Shown here: in pieces, positions 36,205 through 45,085 of the stretch
How positions within the stretch are numbered: the stretch's first letter is position 1
Layout of the letters: each line of letters begins with the position of its first letter
Origin: Aquimarina mycalae
GTDB lineage: Bacteria > Bacteroidota > Bacteroidia > Flavobacteriales > Flavobacteriaceae
NCBI RefSeq assembly: GCF_029906345.1
Contig: NZ_JARYGY010000002.1
Coordinates: 587,901-651,900, forward strand
Length of the DNA stretch: 64,000 bases
Direction: 5' to 3'
Program-made: the position numbers and the translations under genes
The notes under the pieces: generated by a model
The model's input: the letters and a program-made list of their open reading frames with translations, nothing else
What the model was told of the DNA's origin: nothing
Database searches by the model: none

Positions 36205-36929
36205 TTTTTAAGTGGTTTTAAACGGTTTTAATTAGTAATTGTTTGATTTTGGTTATAATATTTGTTGTTGACTACTTTTCGAAAAGTTTAGGTCTTGCTT
36301 TAAAAGCTGTAATGAAGTAATGAAAGGAAGGAAACCTAGTCAACATTTCTTATGTTTTTTAACACATTGATAACGAAAAACGTTTTCGGAAAGAGAAGGA
36401 TTTAACACTTTATTAAATGCAAAAAATTGTTTTTACAAAGTATTCTAATTTTGACGGCATACATTAAAAATATGATTTTCAGGGTCGAAAAAATTTCGCC
36501 TTCTACTTCGAAATATTTAGTGCTACATATAGAGAAAATCACCGCTTATACGCAAAACTTTGAACCAATTATAGTAACTACAAATTATTTAATCCCAGTA
36601 AGAGTTATGGTTAGCATCTAGTCTTTTATGAAACACCTATTTATATAGGTATAAAACTCATCATAGAGATCTCACAGTTGTTTCCCTTTTTACAAAAGGG
36701 GTGTTTCCCCCTTTTTATAAAAGTAAGCTAAAGTAAAACCTATATGTTTAAAATGCTGTTTATCAGCGCCTTAAGCACGTTCTGATGTAATTACACCAAT
36801 TGCTAATTTTTTTAAACTATATAAAATGGTATTTTTAATTCTTAAAACTCAACAAAAGTTGAGTTTTGCTAACAATCACTTCGACCATCGTCGAAATCAC
36901 ACAAATATCTTAATAAACCTATATCAAAA
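36205..36929. other. 725-bp gap with several hairpins
   Basis: No credible gene: a 64-codon frame at 36427 depends on a TTG start and has no protein-like features. Structures seen: CCCTTTT-TAC-AAAAGGG (36684-36700) competing with AAAAGGGG-TGTTTC-CCCCTTTT (36694-36715); a perfect 10-bp stem AAAACTCAAC/GTTGAGTTTT with AAAA loop (36844-36867); TTCGAC/GTCGAA (36880-36895). The first pair could switch between two forms. Confidence 0.5.
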
Positions 36930-37658
36930 ATGAAACAACAAACTAACCCTATCAAAAAGTCTGTAATGGTTGCGTTAGCATTAGTGCTAATTACATCATG
37001 TAAAGAAGGAGATCAATCTAGCAATGCAGAATTAAAAAAATGCAAAAAAAAGATTGAAACGTTAGAAAAAGAAAACAGAGCACTAAAGGAGCAACTGGGT
37101 TCTATAAATGATAAAAGACCAGATAATATTATTCAATCTGATTTTGCTAAAGACATTTATCATCTATATGATAAAAGAGAAGAATTAATCAATGAAGTTG
37201 TTGGTACAGATGGAGAGGACAATGATTTTAAAGCCACAAGATCTTTATTTTATGATCTTGATGATTTAAACAACTATCTCGCATATGTAAAAAAACAATC
37301 TCGAAAAGCAAAGGTAAAACCTACTGGACTTAGGTTCTATTTTGCATTATATCCTGATGATTATTTACGCGGAGAAAAAGATAAGAAATACGCAAAACGA
37401 CAAACCATTTTTATTGCTCCTACCAAAGAGGTAAAAGATGCAGCAGGTAATACCGAACAACTAGGATACACTCTGGATAATAACTATGGAGTTCAATTGC
37501 TAAGAGAAAAGCTAGATTTTGATAGCAGAGCCACTGATAAAAAAGGCAAATCGTACCAAAAAGCTAGTTTTTTAAATTTTAGCAATAATACTCAAGAGAT
37601 AGAAGAAAATAGTTTGATAGCCGATGAAGTAGCAGGAACACCTCCAATGGGCAAATAA
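36930..37658 (+). CDS. Lipoprotein with coiled coil
   Basis: 242 residues. Signal peptide with lipobox LITSC (Cys24). A short coiled coil (AELKKCKKKIETLEKENRALKEQL) is followed by a globular region containing GLRFYFALYPDD and KRQTIFIAPTKE, with Tyr and Asp in pairs. Not recognised by name; similar lipoproteins occur in Bacteroidota. Nine bases before the membrane-protein gene and two genes before a histidine kinase, so it may be the sensor-side component of that system. Confidence 0.7.
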   Translation: MKQQTNPIKKSVMVALALVLITSCKEGDQSSNAELKKCKKKIETLEKENRALKEQLGSINDKRPDNIIQSDFAKDIYHLYDKREELINEVVGTDGEDNDFKATRSLFYDLDDLNNYLAYVKKQSRKAKVKPTGLRFYFALYPDDYLRGEKDKKYAKRQTIFIAPTKEVKDAAGNTEQLGYTLDNNYGVQLLREKLDFDSRATDKKGKSYQKASFLNFSNNTQEIEENSLIADEVAGTPPMGK

Positions 37659-37666
37659 TAAAGCTA

Positions 37667-38329
37667 ATGAGTCTAAGTAATGAATTTATAAATACCTTAA
37701 TAAAAATTTGTATTGGTTTTGAAGTTTTTACTGCAATCGTAGGAACTATATTCTTTTACAAATATAAAGACGCTAAGTTTTTGAGGTATTTCATATTTTT
37801 CATTTGGTATGTGGCGACTAATGAGCTTGTCGGACTATATATAAAACTTGATTCTGGTGTTAATGCAATCATTTATAACATTTATAATGCAGTAAATTTC
37901 ACTTTCTTCTTATTATTATATCGATATTATTTTAAAAATGAGAAAAATAAGAAGTTAGCACTTTACTTCAGTATTATTTATCTAAGTTCTTTTGTTATAA
38001 ATGGCTTTTTTGAAAACTACCTGTCAGAGTATCAAAGATTTCCGTACATATTAGGAGCTTTATTTTTAGTCATTACCATTCTACTTTACTTTTTTGAAAT
38101 ATTAAATTCAGAGAAGGTTCTTAATGCCAAAAAGAACCTTCTCATTTGGATCAGCGTAGGATTACTGATGTATTTTGTAGGTAACCTTCCTTTTAGAATC
38201 CTACGCAACTATTATCAAGAACTAACCGATGCCACGGTTTTGTTTTTAGTTAATATCACCTTAACAGTAATCATGAATACCTGTTTTATCATAGGATTTA
38301 TATGGAGCGACAAGAAACAGCAATATTAA
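37667..38329 (+). CDS. Multi-pass membrane protein
   Basis: 220 residues with about seven hydrophobic helices (near 10-28, 38-54, 66-84, 98-115, 122-143, 157-175, 188-210), reminiscent of a 7TM sensor input module. The last 28 bases overlap the start of the kinase gene, so the two are translationally coupled and probably work together as a split receptor. No enzyme motif is seen. Confidence 0.7.
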   Translation: MSLSNEFINTLIKICIGFEVFTAIVGTIFFYKYKDAKFLRYFIFFIWYVATNELVGLYIKLDSGVNAIIYNIYNAVNFTFFLLLYRYYFKNEKNKKLALYFSIIYLSSFVINGFFENYLSEYQRFPYILGALFLVITILLYFFEILNSEKVLNAKKNLLIWISVGLLMYFVGNLPFRILRNYYQELTDATVLFLVNITLTVIMNTCFIIGFIWSDKKQQY

Positions 38330-39084
38330 TAGCAACCATCGTACTTATTATATTAGTAATACTAATGGTTACACTTTTTTTGGTGTTCCAAAGAAGGAAG
38401 AATAGTCTTTTGCTTCAACAAAAAGAGGCAGAGAAAAAATTTGAGCGTGCCATAGCCGAAACACAAATTGAAATACGAGAAGAAACGCTGCGCAATATTA
38501 GTTGGGAATTACACGATAATATTGGTCAATTACTTACGCTCGCCAAAATACAGGTTGATGTTGCGCAAGGGGATCCAGAAAGGCTTCCAGAAGTTACAGA
38601 AACCATTACTAAAAGTCTAACAGAACTAAGAGCATTATCAAAGTTAATTAATCCAGATGCAATTAAGAGTTTGAGTCTTACAGAAGCAATTGCCTTAGAA
38701 GTGGAACGTTTTAATCGATTACAATTTATTGAAGCCACTTTAAGCACCAACACCGAAGTAAGAGCATTAGATGACAAAGCAGAGATTATTATTTTTAGAA
38801 TCTTACAAGAATTTTTTAGTAATACAATCAAACATTCTAAGGCTTCAAAATTAACTGTGAATGTTAAATATGACAGACATAAAATAGTCATTAACGCAAA
38901 AGATGATGGTGTAGGGTTTAATATCAAAGATCTTACCTCGAGAAAAGGCATTGGATTGTGCAATATGCAAAATAGAGGAAAGTTAATAAATGCAGAAGTT
39001 GGCCTTCATTCAGAAAAAGGTAAGGGTACAGAGATTATGCTAACATATCATTATAAAAAAATAACATTAGAAGAAGTTGACTAA
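38302..39084 (+). CDS. HisKA_3-type sensor histidine kinase
   Basis: 260 residues, NarX/DegS subfamily. One membrane helix (about 7-30), then a coiled linker, then the dimerisation/phosphoacceptor helix with His71 in SWELHDNIGQLLTLAKIQ. The ATPase domain has EFFSNTIKHSKA (N-box), DDGVGF and GIGLCNMQNRG. It is small and lacks its own sensory domain, so the coupled membrane protein upstream is the likely sensor. The cognate LuxR-type regulator lies 163 bases downstream, beyond a REP-pair hairpin. Confidence 0.92.
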   Translation: MERQETAILIATIVLIILVILMVTLFLVFQRRKNSLLLQQKEAEKKFERAIAETQIEIREETLRNISWELHDNIGQLLTLAKIQVDVAQGDPERLPEVTETITKSLTELRALSKLINPDAIKSLSLTEAIALEVERFNRLQFIEATLSTNTEVRALDDKAEIIIFRILQEFFSNTIKHSKASKLTVNVKYDRHKIVINAKDDGVGFNIKDLTSRKGIGLCNMQNRGKLINAEVGLHSEKGKGTEIMLTYHYKKITLEEVD

Positions 39085-39117
39085 TTTAGTACCGTATAGT
39101 AGTAAACAATGTTTCTA

Positions 39118-39180
39118 TGTCACACTGAGCTTGTCGAAGTGTATAGAAAACAAATAGTCTTCGACAAGCTCAGACTGACA
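39118..39180 (+). repeat. REP-like inverted pair between kinase and regulator
   Basis: A forward copy (39118-39139) and an inverted copy (39159-39180) of the TGTCA..CTGAGCTTGTCGAAG repeat face each other over 19 bases and can fold into a 22-bp stem with two mismatches. It may lower or stop transcription between the kinase and regulator genes. Confidence 0.8.
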
Positions 39181-39247
39181 CATTAGGTTTTATTACATAA
39201 ACTTTTAAAGAAGGTCTGTTCACACAAAAAACAACAAACATAAAAAG

Positions 39248-39886
39248 ATGAAATATTCAGTAGTAATTGTAGAAGATCATATTCTATTGTCGCAGGCATT
39301 AGCAGGATTGGTAAATGGATTTTCCAAATTCAAAATATTATACCTCTGCAAAAATGGGAGAGAATTGCTGACTCGTCTTAAGGATCCTAAAAACATCCCA
39401 GATGTCGTTCTTATGGATATTAATATGCCAATCATGAACGGAATAGAAACCACTATTGCACTTAAAGAAGAATATCCACAAGTAAACGTACTAGCACTTT
39501 CTGTAGAGGAAGATGAGAAAACTATTCTTAAAATGCTAAGAGCAGGAGCTAAAGGATACCTATTAAAAGATACCGAAAAAAGCATCTTAGAAAATGCACT
39601 CATCGAAGTTCAGGAAACAGGTTTTTACCATACCAAAGATGTTACTAATTTATTATTAGGCTCCTTGAATCCTAAAAAAGAAAACAAAGTCATTTTAAAG
39701 GATAGAGAAATGGAATTTATAAAACATGCTTGTACCGAAAAAACATATAAAGAAATTGCAAGTGACATGTTTTTAAGCCCCAAAACAATTGAAGGGTATC
39801 GTGATTCAATATTCGAAAAATTAAACCTTAAAAACAGAACTGGACTCGTTATTTATGCGATAAAAAACAAAATATTTATCCCTTAA
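39248..39886 (+). CDS. LuxR/NarL-family response regulator
   Basis: 212 residues. Receiver domain about 1-125 with Glu9-Asp10, phospho-acceptor Asp57 in VVLMDINMPIMNG and the conserved Lys in GAKGYLLKDTEKS. C-terminal LuxR helix-turn-helix (about 148-210) shows LKDREMEFIKHACTEKTYKEIASDMFLSPKTIEGYRDSI-like pattern. It is the partner of the HisKA_3 kinase upstream. Target genes are not visible. Confidence 0.93.
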   Translation: MKYSVVIVEDHILLSQALAGLVNGFSKFKILYLCKNGRELLTRLKDPKNIPDVVLMDINMPIMNGIETTIALKEEYPQVNVLALSVEEDEKTILKMLRAGAKGYLLKDTEKSILENALIEVQETGFYHTKDVTNLLLGSLNPKKENKVILKDREMEFIKHACTEKTYKEIASDMFLSPKTIEGYRDSIFEKLNLKNRTGLVIYAIKNKIFIP

Positions 39887-40076
39887 GTTTTATTAGTTTT
39901 TGGCTATTAATAAAATTAAAACTTCTACTTTTTTAGTTTAAAAATCATTTTTGGCGTGTTTTTTGATCAAATCGAAAAAACAGTTTTAGATACTTTTAAG
40001 AAATACTTATAAAACTAAAGCTATTTTTAAGACAAACTAACCATCGATTACCTACAGAAATACGCCGTATTTTGTT

Positions 40077-40084
40077 TATTTTTG
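40077..40084 (+). promoter_or_regulatory. Possible promoter -7 element of rpoN
   Basis: TATTTTTG fits TAnnTTTG, 25 bases before the rpoN ATG. No good -33. Confidence 0.4.
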
Positions 40085-40109
40085 TGAGTATAAGAACATT
40101 GATATTTTT

Positions 40110-41570
40110 ATGCTTAAGCAACAATTAAATTTTAAACTTTCTCAAAAACTTTCTCCTCAGCAAATTCAGCTAATGAAATTGATTCAACTGCCTACTCAGG
40201 CTTTTGAACAGCGTTTGAAACAAGAAATGGAGGAAAACCCTGCGCTTGATAGTGGTAAAGAGAAATCTGAAGAATATGAAGATACCTTTAGCAATGAAAA
40301 TTCAAACGAAGAAGATTACGGAACAGAGAAGATTGATACTGAAATTAATGTAGATGAATATCTCAGTGATGATGAAATCCCTAGCTATCGCTTAAGCTCT
40401 AATAATTATAGCGCAGATGATGAAGATAAGAATGTTCCCTATGCCTCTGGAACATCATTCCATCAACATTTGGTAAATCAATTGAACACCTACAGATTTG
40501 ATGGTGAAGAAAGGGAAATTGCAGAATTTCTTGTGGGTAGTATTGATGAAAGCGGTTATATAAGAAGAGCTGTTTCTGACATTCTTGATGATCTTGCTTT
40601 TACTCAAAATGTATATACCTCTGAAGATAAAATTGAAAGTGTTCTAAAAATAGTCCATCAACTGGATCCTGCGGGTGTTGGTGCCAGAAATCTTCAGGAA
40701 TGCCTGTTAATTCAATTAGACAGAAAAGAAACTACCATACCCATAAAACTAGCATCACTGATCTTAGAAAAATCTTTTGATCACTTTAGTAAAAAGCACT
40801 ACGATAAGCTTTTGACAAAATTTGACATCACAGAAGATCTTTTAAAAGAAGCTATTGAGGAAATCGAAAACCTCAATCCTAAACCAGGTGGTGCCTATGC
40901 AGGAAACAATAAAATGATAGAACATGTGGTTCCTGATTTTACCATACGAATTACTGAAGGCGAACTAGAGCTTACATTAAATGGTCGTAATGCTCCAGAA
41001 TTACACGTTTCCAGAGAATATAATAACATGCTTCAAGGCTATAAAGCCAGCAAAGAAAAATCCAGATCCCAAAAGGATGCTGTGATGTTTATCAAACAAA
41101 AATTAGATGCCGCTAAATGGTTTATTGAAGCTGTTAAACAGAGACAACAAACACTTTTTTTAACTATGAGTGCAATAATGCACTATCAAAAAAGTTATTT
41201 CTTAAGTGGAGACGAACGTAATTTGAAACCCATGATCCTAAAGGATATTGCAGATGAGATCGATATGGATGTTAGTACTGTTTCTAGAGTAGCCAATAGT
41301 AAATATGTGGACACTCCCTATGGAACAAAACTAATCAAAGAATTTTTCTCAGAGTCTATGACCAATGATCAGGGCGAAGAAGTTTCTACACGAGAGATTA
41401 AAAAAATATTAGAAATAACAATAGGAGAAGAGGATAAGAAAAAACCGCTTACCGATGAAAAGTTGGCGAAAATTTTAAAAGAGAAAGGATATCCTATTGC
41501 TAGAAGAACAGTCGCCAAATACAGAGAACAATTAGATATCCCTGTTGCCAGACTACGAAAAAAGATTTAA
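40110..41570 (+). CDS. rpoN: RNA polymerase sigma-54 factor
   Basis: 486 residues. Region I is the Gln/Leu-rich start (LKQQLNFKLSQKLSPQQIQLMKL), an acidic region II follows (about 50-110), then the core-binding domain (about 125-300), the helix-turn-helix (DIADEIDMDVSTVSRVANSKY) and the RpoN box ARRTVAKYR (464-472). All hallmark parts are intact. It requires enhancer-binding activators; none is encoded in this window. The stop overlaps the start of the next gene by one base. Confidence 0.97.
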   Translation: MLKQQLNFKLSQKLSPQQIQLMKLIQLPTQAFEQRLKQEMEENPALDSGKEKSEEYEDTFSNENSNEEDYGTEKIDTEINVDEYLSDDEIPSYRLSSNNYSADDEDKNVPYASGTSFHQHLVNQLNTYRFDGEEREIAEFLVGSIDESGYIRRAVSDILDDLAFTQNVYTSEDKIESVLKIVHQLDPAGVGARNLQECLLIQLDRKETTIPIKLASLILEKSFDHFSKKHYDKLLTKFDITEDLLKEAIEEIENLNPKPGGAYAGNNKMIEHVVPDFTIRITEGELELTLNGRNAPELHVSREYNNMLQGYKASKEKSRSQKDAVMFIKQKLDAAKWFIEAVKQRQQTLFLTMSAIMHYQKSYFLSGDERNLKPMILKDIADEIDMDVSTVSRVANSKYVDTPYGTKLIKEFFSESMTNDQGEEVSTREIKKILEITIGEEDKKKPLTDEKLAKILKEKGYPIARRTVAKYREQLDIPVARLRKKI

Positions 41571-42175
41571 TGAACTTTTTACTGAAAAGCATTTCATATA
41601 TTTTTCACCCACTATTGATGCCTATAGCGGCTTCGTTAATTTATTTTACTACCGCACCTAGGTTTATCCCTGAAAATATTATTAAAGCCAAGATTTTTGG
41701 ATTATTAGTAGTCACTGTACTTATTCCTATTGTACTTTATTTTTTTCTTAAAACGATAGGCGTTATTACGTCAATTCATCTGGAAGAAGCTAAACAACGT
41801 AAAATACCGCTGTTACTGCAATCGTTATTGCTACTTTTGGTAATTAAGATGATTATAGATGTATATAATTATCCAGAGCTATACTTTTTCTTCCTTGGAC
41901 TTCTATTATCATCGTTAAGCGCAATTTTTATTGTGTTTTTCAACATCAAGGCAAGTCTTCATATGATTGGATCAGGAGCTGTAACTATGTTCACTATAGC
42001 AATAAGTATACATTTTGGTATTAATCTTACACTTCTTATTGCCGGAATGATGATTATAAACGGTCTTGTAGCTACTTCTAGATTACATTATGAAGCTCAT
42101 AGTAATCTGGAGCTTATTTTAGGTTTTTTAGTAGGTGTTATTCCACAACTCACATTGGTTAATTTCTGGTTATAG
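41570..42175 (+). CDS. Multi-pass membrane protein coupled to rpoN
   Basis: 201 residues, about six membrane helices. It starts inside the rpoN stop (TAATG), so it is coupled. The family is common after rpoN in flavobacteria but unnamed as far as I know. LHYEAHSNLELILGFLVG near the C-terminus has the spaced Arg/His seen in PAP2-like phosphatases, but the full PAP2 motif is not present, so I leave the function open. Convergent with the porin-family gene, overlapping it by six bases. Confidence 0.75.
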   Translation: MNFLLKSISYIFHPLLMPIAASLIYFTTAPRFIPENIIKAKIFGLLVVTVLIPIVLYFFLKTIGVITSIHLEEAKQRKIPLLLQSLLLLLVIKMIIDVYNYPELYFFFLGLLLSSLSAIFIVFFNIKASLHMIGSGAVTMFTIAISIHFGINLTLLIAGMMIINGLVATSRLHYEAHSNLELILGFLVGVIPQLTLVNFWL

Positions 42176-42883
42176 GATATAAAACATCAAACCAATTTTA
42201 GCAACATTAAGTCCAACTTCTTCATTACCTATTCTAGCATCACTATTAAACAAGGGATTCAAACTATAATAAAAATGAAAATTAAATGTATTCCATCCAA
42301 AAGTGAACGTTGCTCCTACTCTCCATCTATTTAATTCATCAATTTTAGTTTGTCCTACCTGATTTCCAGGTTGTTCAAAATTAGAATCAAAATAATACAA
42401 ATAACCTATTCTTAAACCAGTATAAATTCTCCAGAACTTATGTGTATCTGGCACCGAAGTTCGCCATCTAAACTCTAAAGGAGATTCTATTAAGTGTGTG
42501 GTAAATCTATTTTTATCAAAATCTACACCATCTAAACTACTAAAAATACTCTGTTCGGTTTGCTCTTCTTCACCGATAAACAAGTTTTGACCATATGTAT
42601 TAATAGAATATCCTAGTCCCAACCCAATTGCTATATTTCGTTTTTTATTAATTGGCATATCTCTGGTATATCCAATATGAAATCCACCAGAAAAACCAGA
42701 TTGTCCAACTCCCGATGGAGTATTCCAAAGAAGATTAAATGTAAAACCAGTATAGAACTGATCCTCACGATATAACGAATCCAAGACTTTTTCCGATTCT
42801 GTATTGACCGTATTAATATCTTGCGCAAAATTAGGACAAACACTTAGGAAGAATAGCCCAACAAAAACCAACAACTGCTTCAC
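42170..42883 (-). CDS. Outer-membrane beta-barrel (PorT-like) protein
   Basis: 237 residues. GTG start at 42883, justified by the complete signal peptide (KQLLVFVGLFFLSVCPNFAQ). The mature protein consists of amphipathic strands (FTFNLLWNTPSG, GFHIGYTRDMPIN, IGLGLGYSINTYGQ) and ends VAKIGLMFYIL with aromatic periodicity, like PorT/OmpW-type small barrels. It is downstream of two ExbD pairs on the same strand, separated by a terminator. Confidence 0.78.
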   Translation of the reverse strand: MKQLLVFVGLFFLSVCPNFAQDINTVNTESEKVLDSLYREDQFYTGFTFNLLWNTPSGVGQSGFSGGFHIGYTRDMPINKKRNIAIGLGLGYSINTYGQNLFIGEEEQTEQSIFSSLDGVDFDKNRFTTHLIESPLEFRWRTSVPDTHKFWRIYTGLRIGYLYYFDSNFEQPGNQVGQTKIDELNRWRVGATFTFGWNTFNFHFYYSLNPLFNSDARIGNEEVGLNVAKIGLMFYIL

Positions 42884-43010
42884 CTGATAAAATTTCTTAA
42901 TACATATTCCATATAAGGTTACTAAAATAAATCTATTTCTTTAGAAAAGAGAGCTACTTTATAAAAAACATGTTTCTGTATATGAATTGATTAACTTATG
43001 TTAAAATAGC

Positions 43011-43053
43011 AATGATTAAGAATCGCTACGTAAACATAGGATTCTTAATCATT
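43011..43053 (-). terminator. Terminator downstream of the ExbD genes
   Basis: A perfect 14-bp stem AATGATTAAGAATC (43011-43024) with GATTCTTAATCATT (43040-43053). On the minus strand it is followed by GCTATTTTAAC, a modest T-run. It lies 13 bases after the ExbD stop. Confidence 0.65.
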
Positions 43054-43066
43054 ACATTATCATTTT

Positions 43067-43546
43067 CTACTGTTCATTAAGCACAGCTTCTCCTGTTCTA
43101 GTGGTATAATTAATCTTAAGCATATTGATTGCTCTCAACTCCTTTTTAATATCACCTACAAGTCCCATTTTTGTGTCCTTATCAACTTTTAAAGCCGTAG
43201 TTAAGAACGGTCTTAATTCTTTTAGTTTTGACTTCATTTCTTCCAGCACATAAGGTTTTACTTCTCTTATATCTGCAAATTTATCATTGAGTTGAATTTT
43301 AGAAGCTGTACCAACATTTTTATATCTGGAACTGGGTTTTCCAGCGTATATATGTATCACCATGTTTTTTTTATCCAATTTTTCAATTTGATCCGCATAT
43401 GGCAGCTCATTTTCCACTACTAATGTATGCTCTCTCATCACTGTAGCTACCATAAAGAAAAATAATAACATAAAAACGATGTCTGGTAAAGATGCTGTTG
43501 AAATCGCAGGCAACTCAGCCTTTTGTTTCTTTTTAAATATTGACAT
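43067..43546 (-). CDS. ExbD/TolR-family protein, pair 2
   Basis: 159 residues. ExbD subunit of a TonB or Tol motor: one membrane helix (ISTASLPDIVFMLLFFFMVATVM) with the proton-path Asp in SLPDIVF, then a periplasmic domain with the repeated DKNMVIHIYAGKPSSRYKNV and ALKVDKDTKMGLVGDIKKEL. Its closest relative here is the protein at 44585-45064; the two pairs are a tandem duplication. Confidence 0.9.
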   Translation of the reverse strand: MSIFKKKQKAELPAISTASLPDIVFMLLFFFMVATVMREHTLVVENELPYADQIEKLDKKNMVIHIYAGKPSSRYKNVGTASKIQLNDKFADIREVKPYVLEEMKSKLKELRPFLTTALKVDKDTKMGLVGDIKKELRAINMLKINYTTRTGEAVLNEQ

Positions 43547-43566
43547 AATTAAGCGTATTTAAATGA

Positions 43567-44193
43567 TTATAATTTTTGAGATTTTGATTCTTTAGGTTCG
43601 GCTTCTGATAGTTTTTCTGGATACATTAATTTAATCTCGGTAATCCGTTGTTTTAACCTTTCTTTATCTCCTGAATGATTGATATCCTTTAGATTCTCTT
43701 TCATTTGAGTAAATGACACCCCATATAATCTCAGTGCTTCCCGATTTCTTAATTCAGTGTAAGCACTCACAAGCTCATTCTGAACCGCTATATATGTCTC
43801 GTAATTAGTCTCACGATTGTTAATAAGAGATATTACTGCCCTATTTGGATTATCTGATGACTTAGGATCTCTTAAACCTTTGCAATAATGACAGGTTTCC
43901 TTTGCTTCTCCTCCTCCATTATCTAAAAAAGCTATCGCTGCATCTTTAAGATTCGCAAGCTTCATAGGCTTCTTTTCTACAAAAAGTGCATTAACCTGAT
44001 TCAACTCCACTCTAAATAGATTTTTCTCCTTAACAATCATTTCTGATATCAAATCATCTGGAGGTGGAGGTAACTTTCTACTAATTCCATAGTCCGTTTC
44101 GATGGTAGTACTTACTAAAAAAAAGATAAGTAATAAAAAAGCAATATCCGCCATGGATCCTGCATTCACTTCTGGTGCTAATCTTCTAGCCAT
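43567..44193 (-). CDS. ExbD/TolR-family protein with CxxC, pair 2
   Basis: 208 residues. ExbD family start (LAPEVNAGSMADIAFLLLIFFLVSTTI; Asp in MADIAF). The periplasmic domain has an unusual CHYCKG motif that could form a disulfide or bind metal. Paralogue of 45086-45694 (same motif CSYCKG and end MYPEKLSEAEPK). The next gene is 20 bases downstream. This second pair lacks its own ExbB gene. Confidence 0.88.
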   Translation of the reverse strand: MARRLAPEVNAGSMADIAFLLLIFFLVSTTIETDYGISRKLPPPPDDLISEMIVKEKNLFRVELNQVNALFVEKKPMKLANLKDAAIAFLDNGGGEAKETCHYCKGLRDPKSSDNPNRAVISLINNRETNYETYIAVQNELVSAYTELRNREALRLYGVSFTQMKENLKDINHSGDKERLKQRITEIKLMYPEKLSEAEPKESKSQKL

Positions 44194-44217
44194 AATTAAT
44201 TTATATTTAGTTAATAA

Positions 44218-44334
44218 TTACTTACAGATCAATACACTGTGAATCAGAAAAGTGATATTGGAAACTAAAAAGAATAGCAGCATCCCAAAAAATACAGTTA
44301 GTACAATTTTCAGAAATAAAATTGCCAAAAACAT
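44218..44334 (-). CDS. 38-residue hydrophobic peptide
   Basis: Leftward ATG at 44334 opens MFLAILFLKIVLTVFFGMLL, followed by FFLVSNITFLIHSVLICK and a TAA at 44218. It is almost wholly hydrophobic, with a stop 24 bases before the ExbD start. In the other pair this place is taken by a 164-residue membrane protein, so it could be a reduced counterpart, or chance. A 13-bp inverted repeat, AAAAGTGATATTG at 44248 and its complement at 44376, overlaps and flanks it. Confidence 0.35.
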   Translation of the reverse strand: MFLAILFLKIVLTVFFGMLLFFLVSNITFLIHSVLICK

Positions 44335-44520
44335 TAAAATAGTATTTGGATAATAACTATGGTATTCTATTATTTCAATATCACTTTTTTGGAAGGTTAG
44401 ATATTGATCGTATTAACAGATCACAGTTATATAAAAATTGACACAATTGTTATGCCATTTTGCAGAATAACACCACAGAAAAGGGAAGAGCACATCAATT
44501 CTATGGTCATTAGGTAAACT

Positions 44521-44557
44521 TAATTAAATAAAAAAGTCCCGCCAATGGCGGGACTTT
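44521..44557 (-). terminator. Terminator between the two ExbD pairs
   Basis: AAAGTCCCGCC (44533-44543) and GGCGGGACTTT (44547-44557) with a three-base loop; on the minus strand a T-rich tract follows. It ends transcription of the upstream ExbB-ExbD operon 27 bases past the stop, so the second ExbD pair needs its own promoter or readthrough. Confidence 0.9.
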
Positions 44558-44584
44558 AAAGGTATATAAATCTTTAACCTCTAC

Positions 44585-45064
44585 TTATAGGTTATCGGTT
44601 GCTTCACCTTGTCTTGTGGTATAATTTATTTTTAGCGCTTGAACTTCTCTAAGTTCTTTCTTAATATCGCCTACAAGACCCATATTAGTATCACCATCAA
44701 CTTTTAAAGCTGTGATAAGAAATGGTACTTCTTCTTCCCTTTTAGCTGCTCTTTCAGCTAAAACAAAAGGTTTGATATCACTAACTTCAGCAAATTTATC
44801 ATTCAACTGAATTCTAGCTTGTGTACCTGCACTTGCAGCATATCTAGAGCTAGGCTTTCCAGCATAGATATACATTACCAAGTTTTTCTTATCAAGTTTT
44901 TCTGTTTGATCAGCAACAGGGAGTCTATTTTCTATTTTCAAGTTATTCTCCCTCATTACAGTTGCCACCATAAAGAAAAACAGTAACATAAATACGATAT
45001 CAGGCAAAGACGCTGTAGAAATAGCTGGTAATTCACCACTTTTTTTCTTTTTAAACTTAGACAT
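44585..45064 (-). CDS. ExbD/TolR-family protein, pair 1
   Basis: 159 residues. Same layout as its duplicate at 43067-43546: ISTASLPDIVFMLLFFFMVATVM helix with the Asp of the proton path, KNLVMYIYAGKPSSRY, TALKVDGDTNMGLVGDIKKEL. The ATG lies 21 bases after the stop of the other ExbD. It belongs to the ExbB-membrane protein-ExbD-ExbD operon, which powers TonB-dependent transport or gliding-type motors. Confidence 0.92.
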   Translation of the reverse strand: MSKFKKKKSGELPAISTASLPDIVFMLLFFFMVATVMRENNLKIENRLPVADQTEKLDKKNLVMYIYAGKPSSRYAASAGTQARIQLNDKFAEVSDIKPFVLAERAAKREEEVPFLITALKVDGDTNMGLVGDIKKELREVQALKINYTTRQGEATDNL

Positions 45065-45085
45065 AATTACGTTTTTATGTTATAC

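Noticed and set aside
36427-36621. 64-codon frame in the gap before the signalling genes
   Set aside because: It needs a TTG start, has no homology-like features and no tight neighbour, so I treat it as chance.
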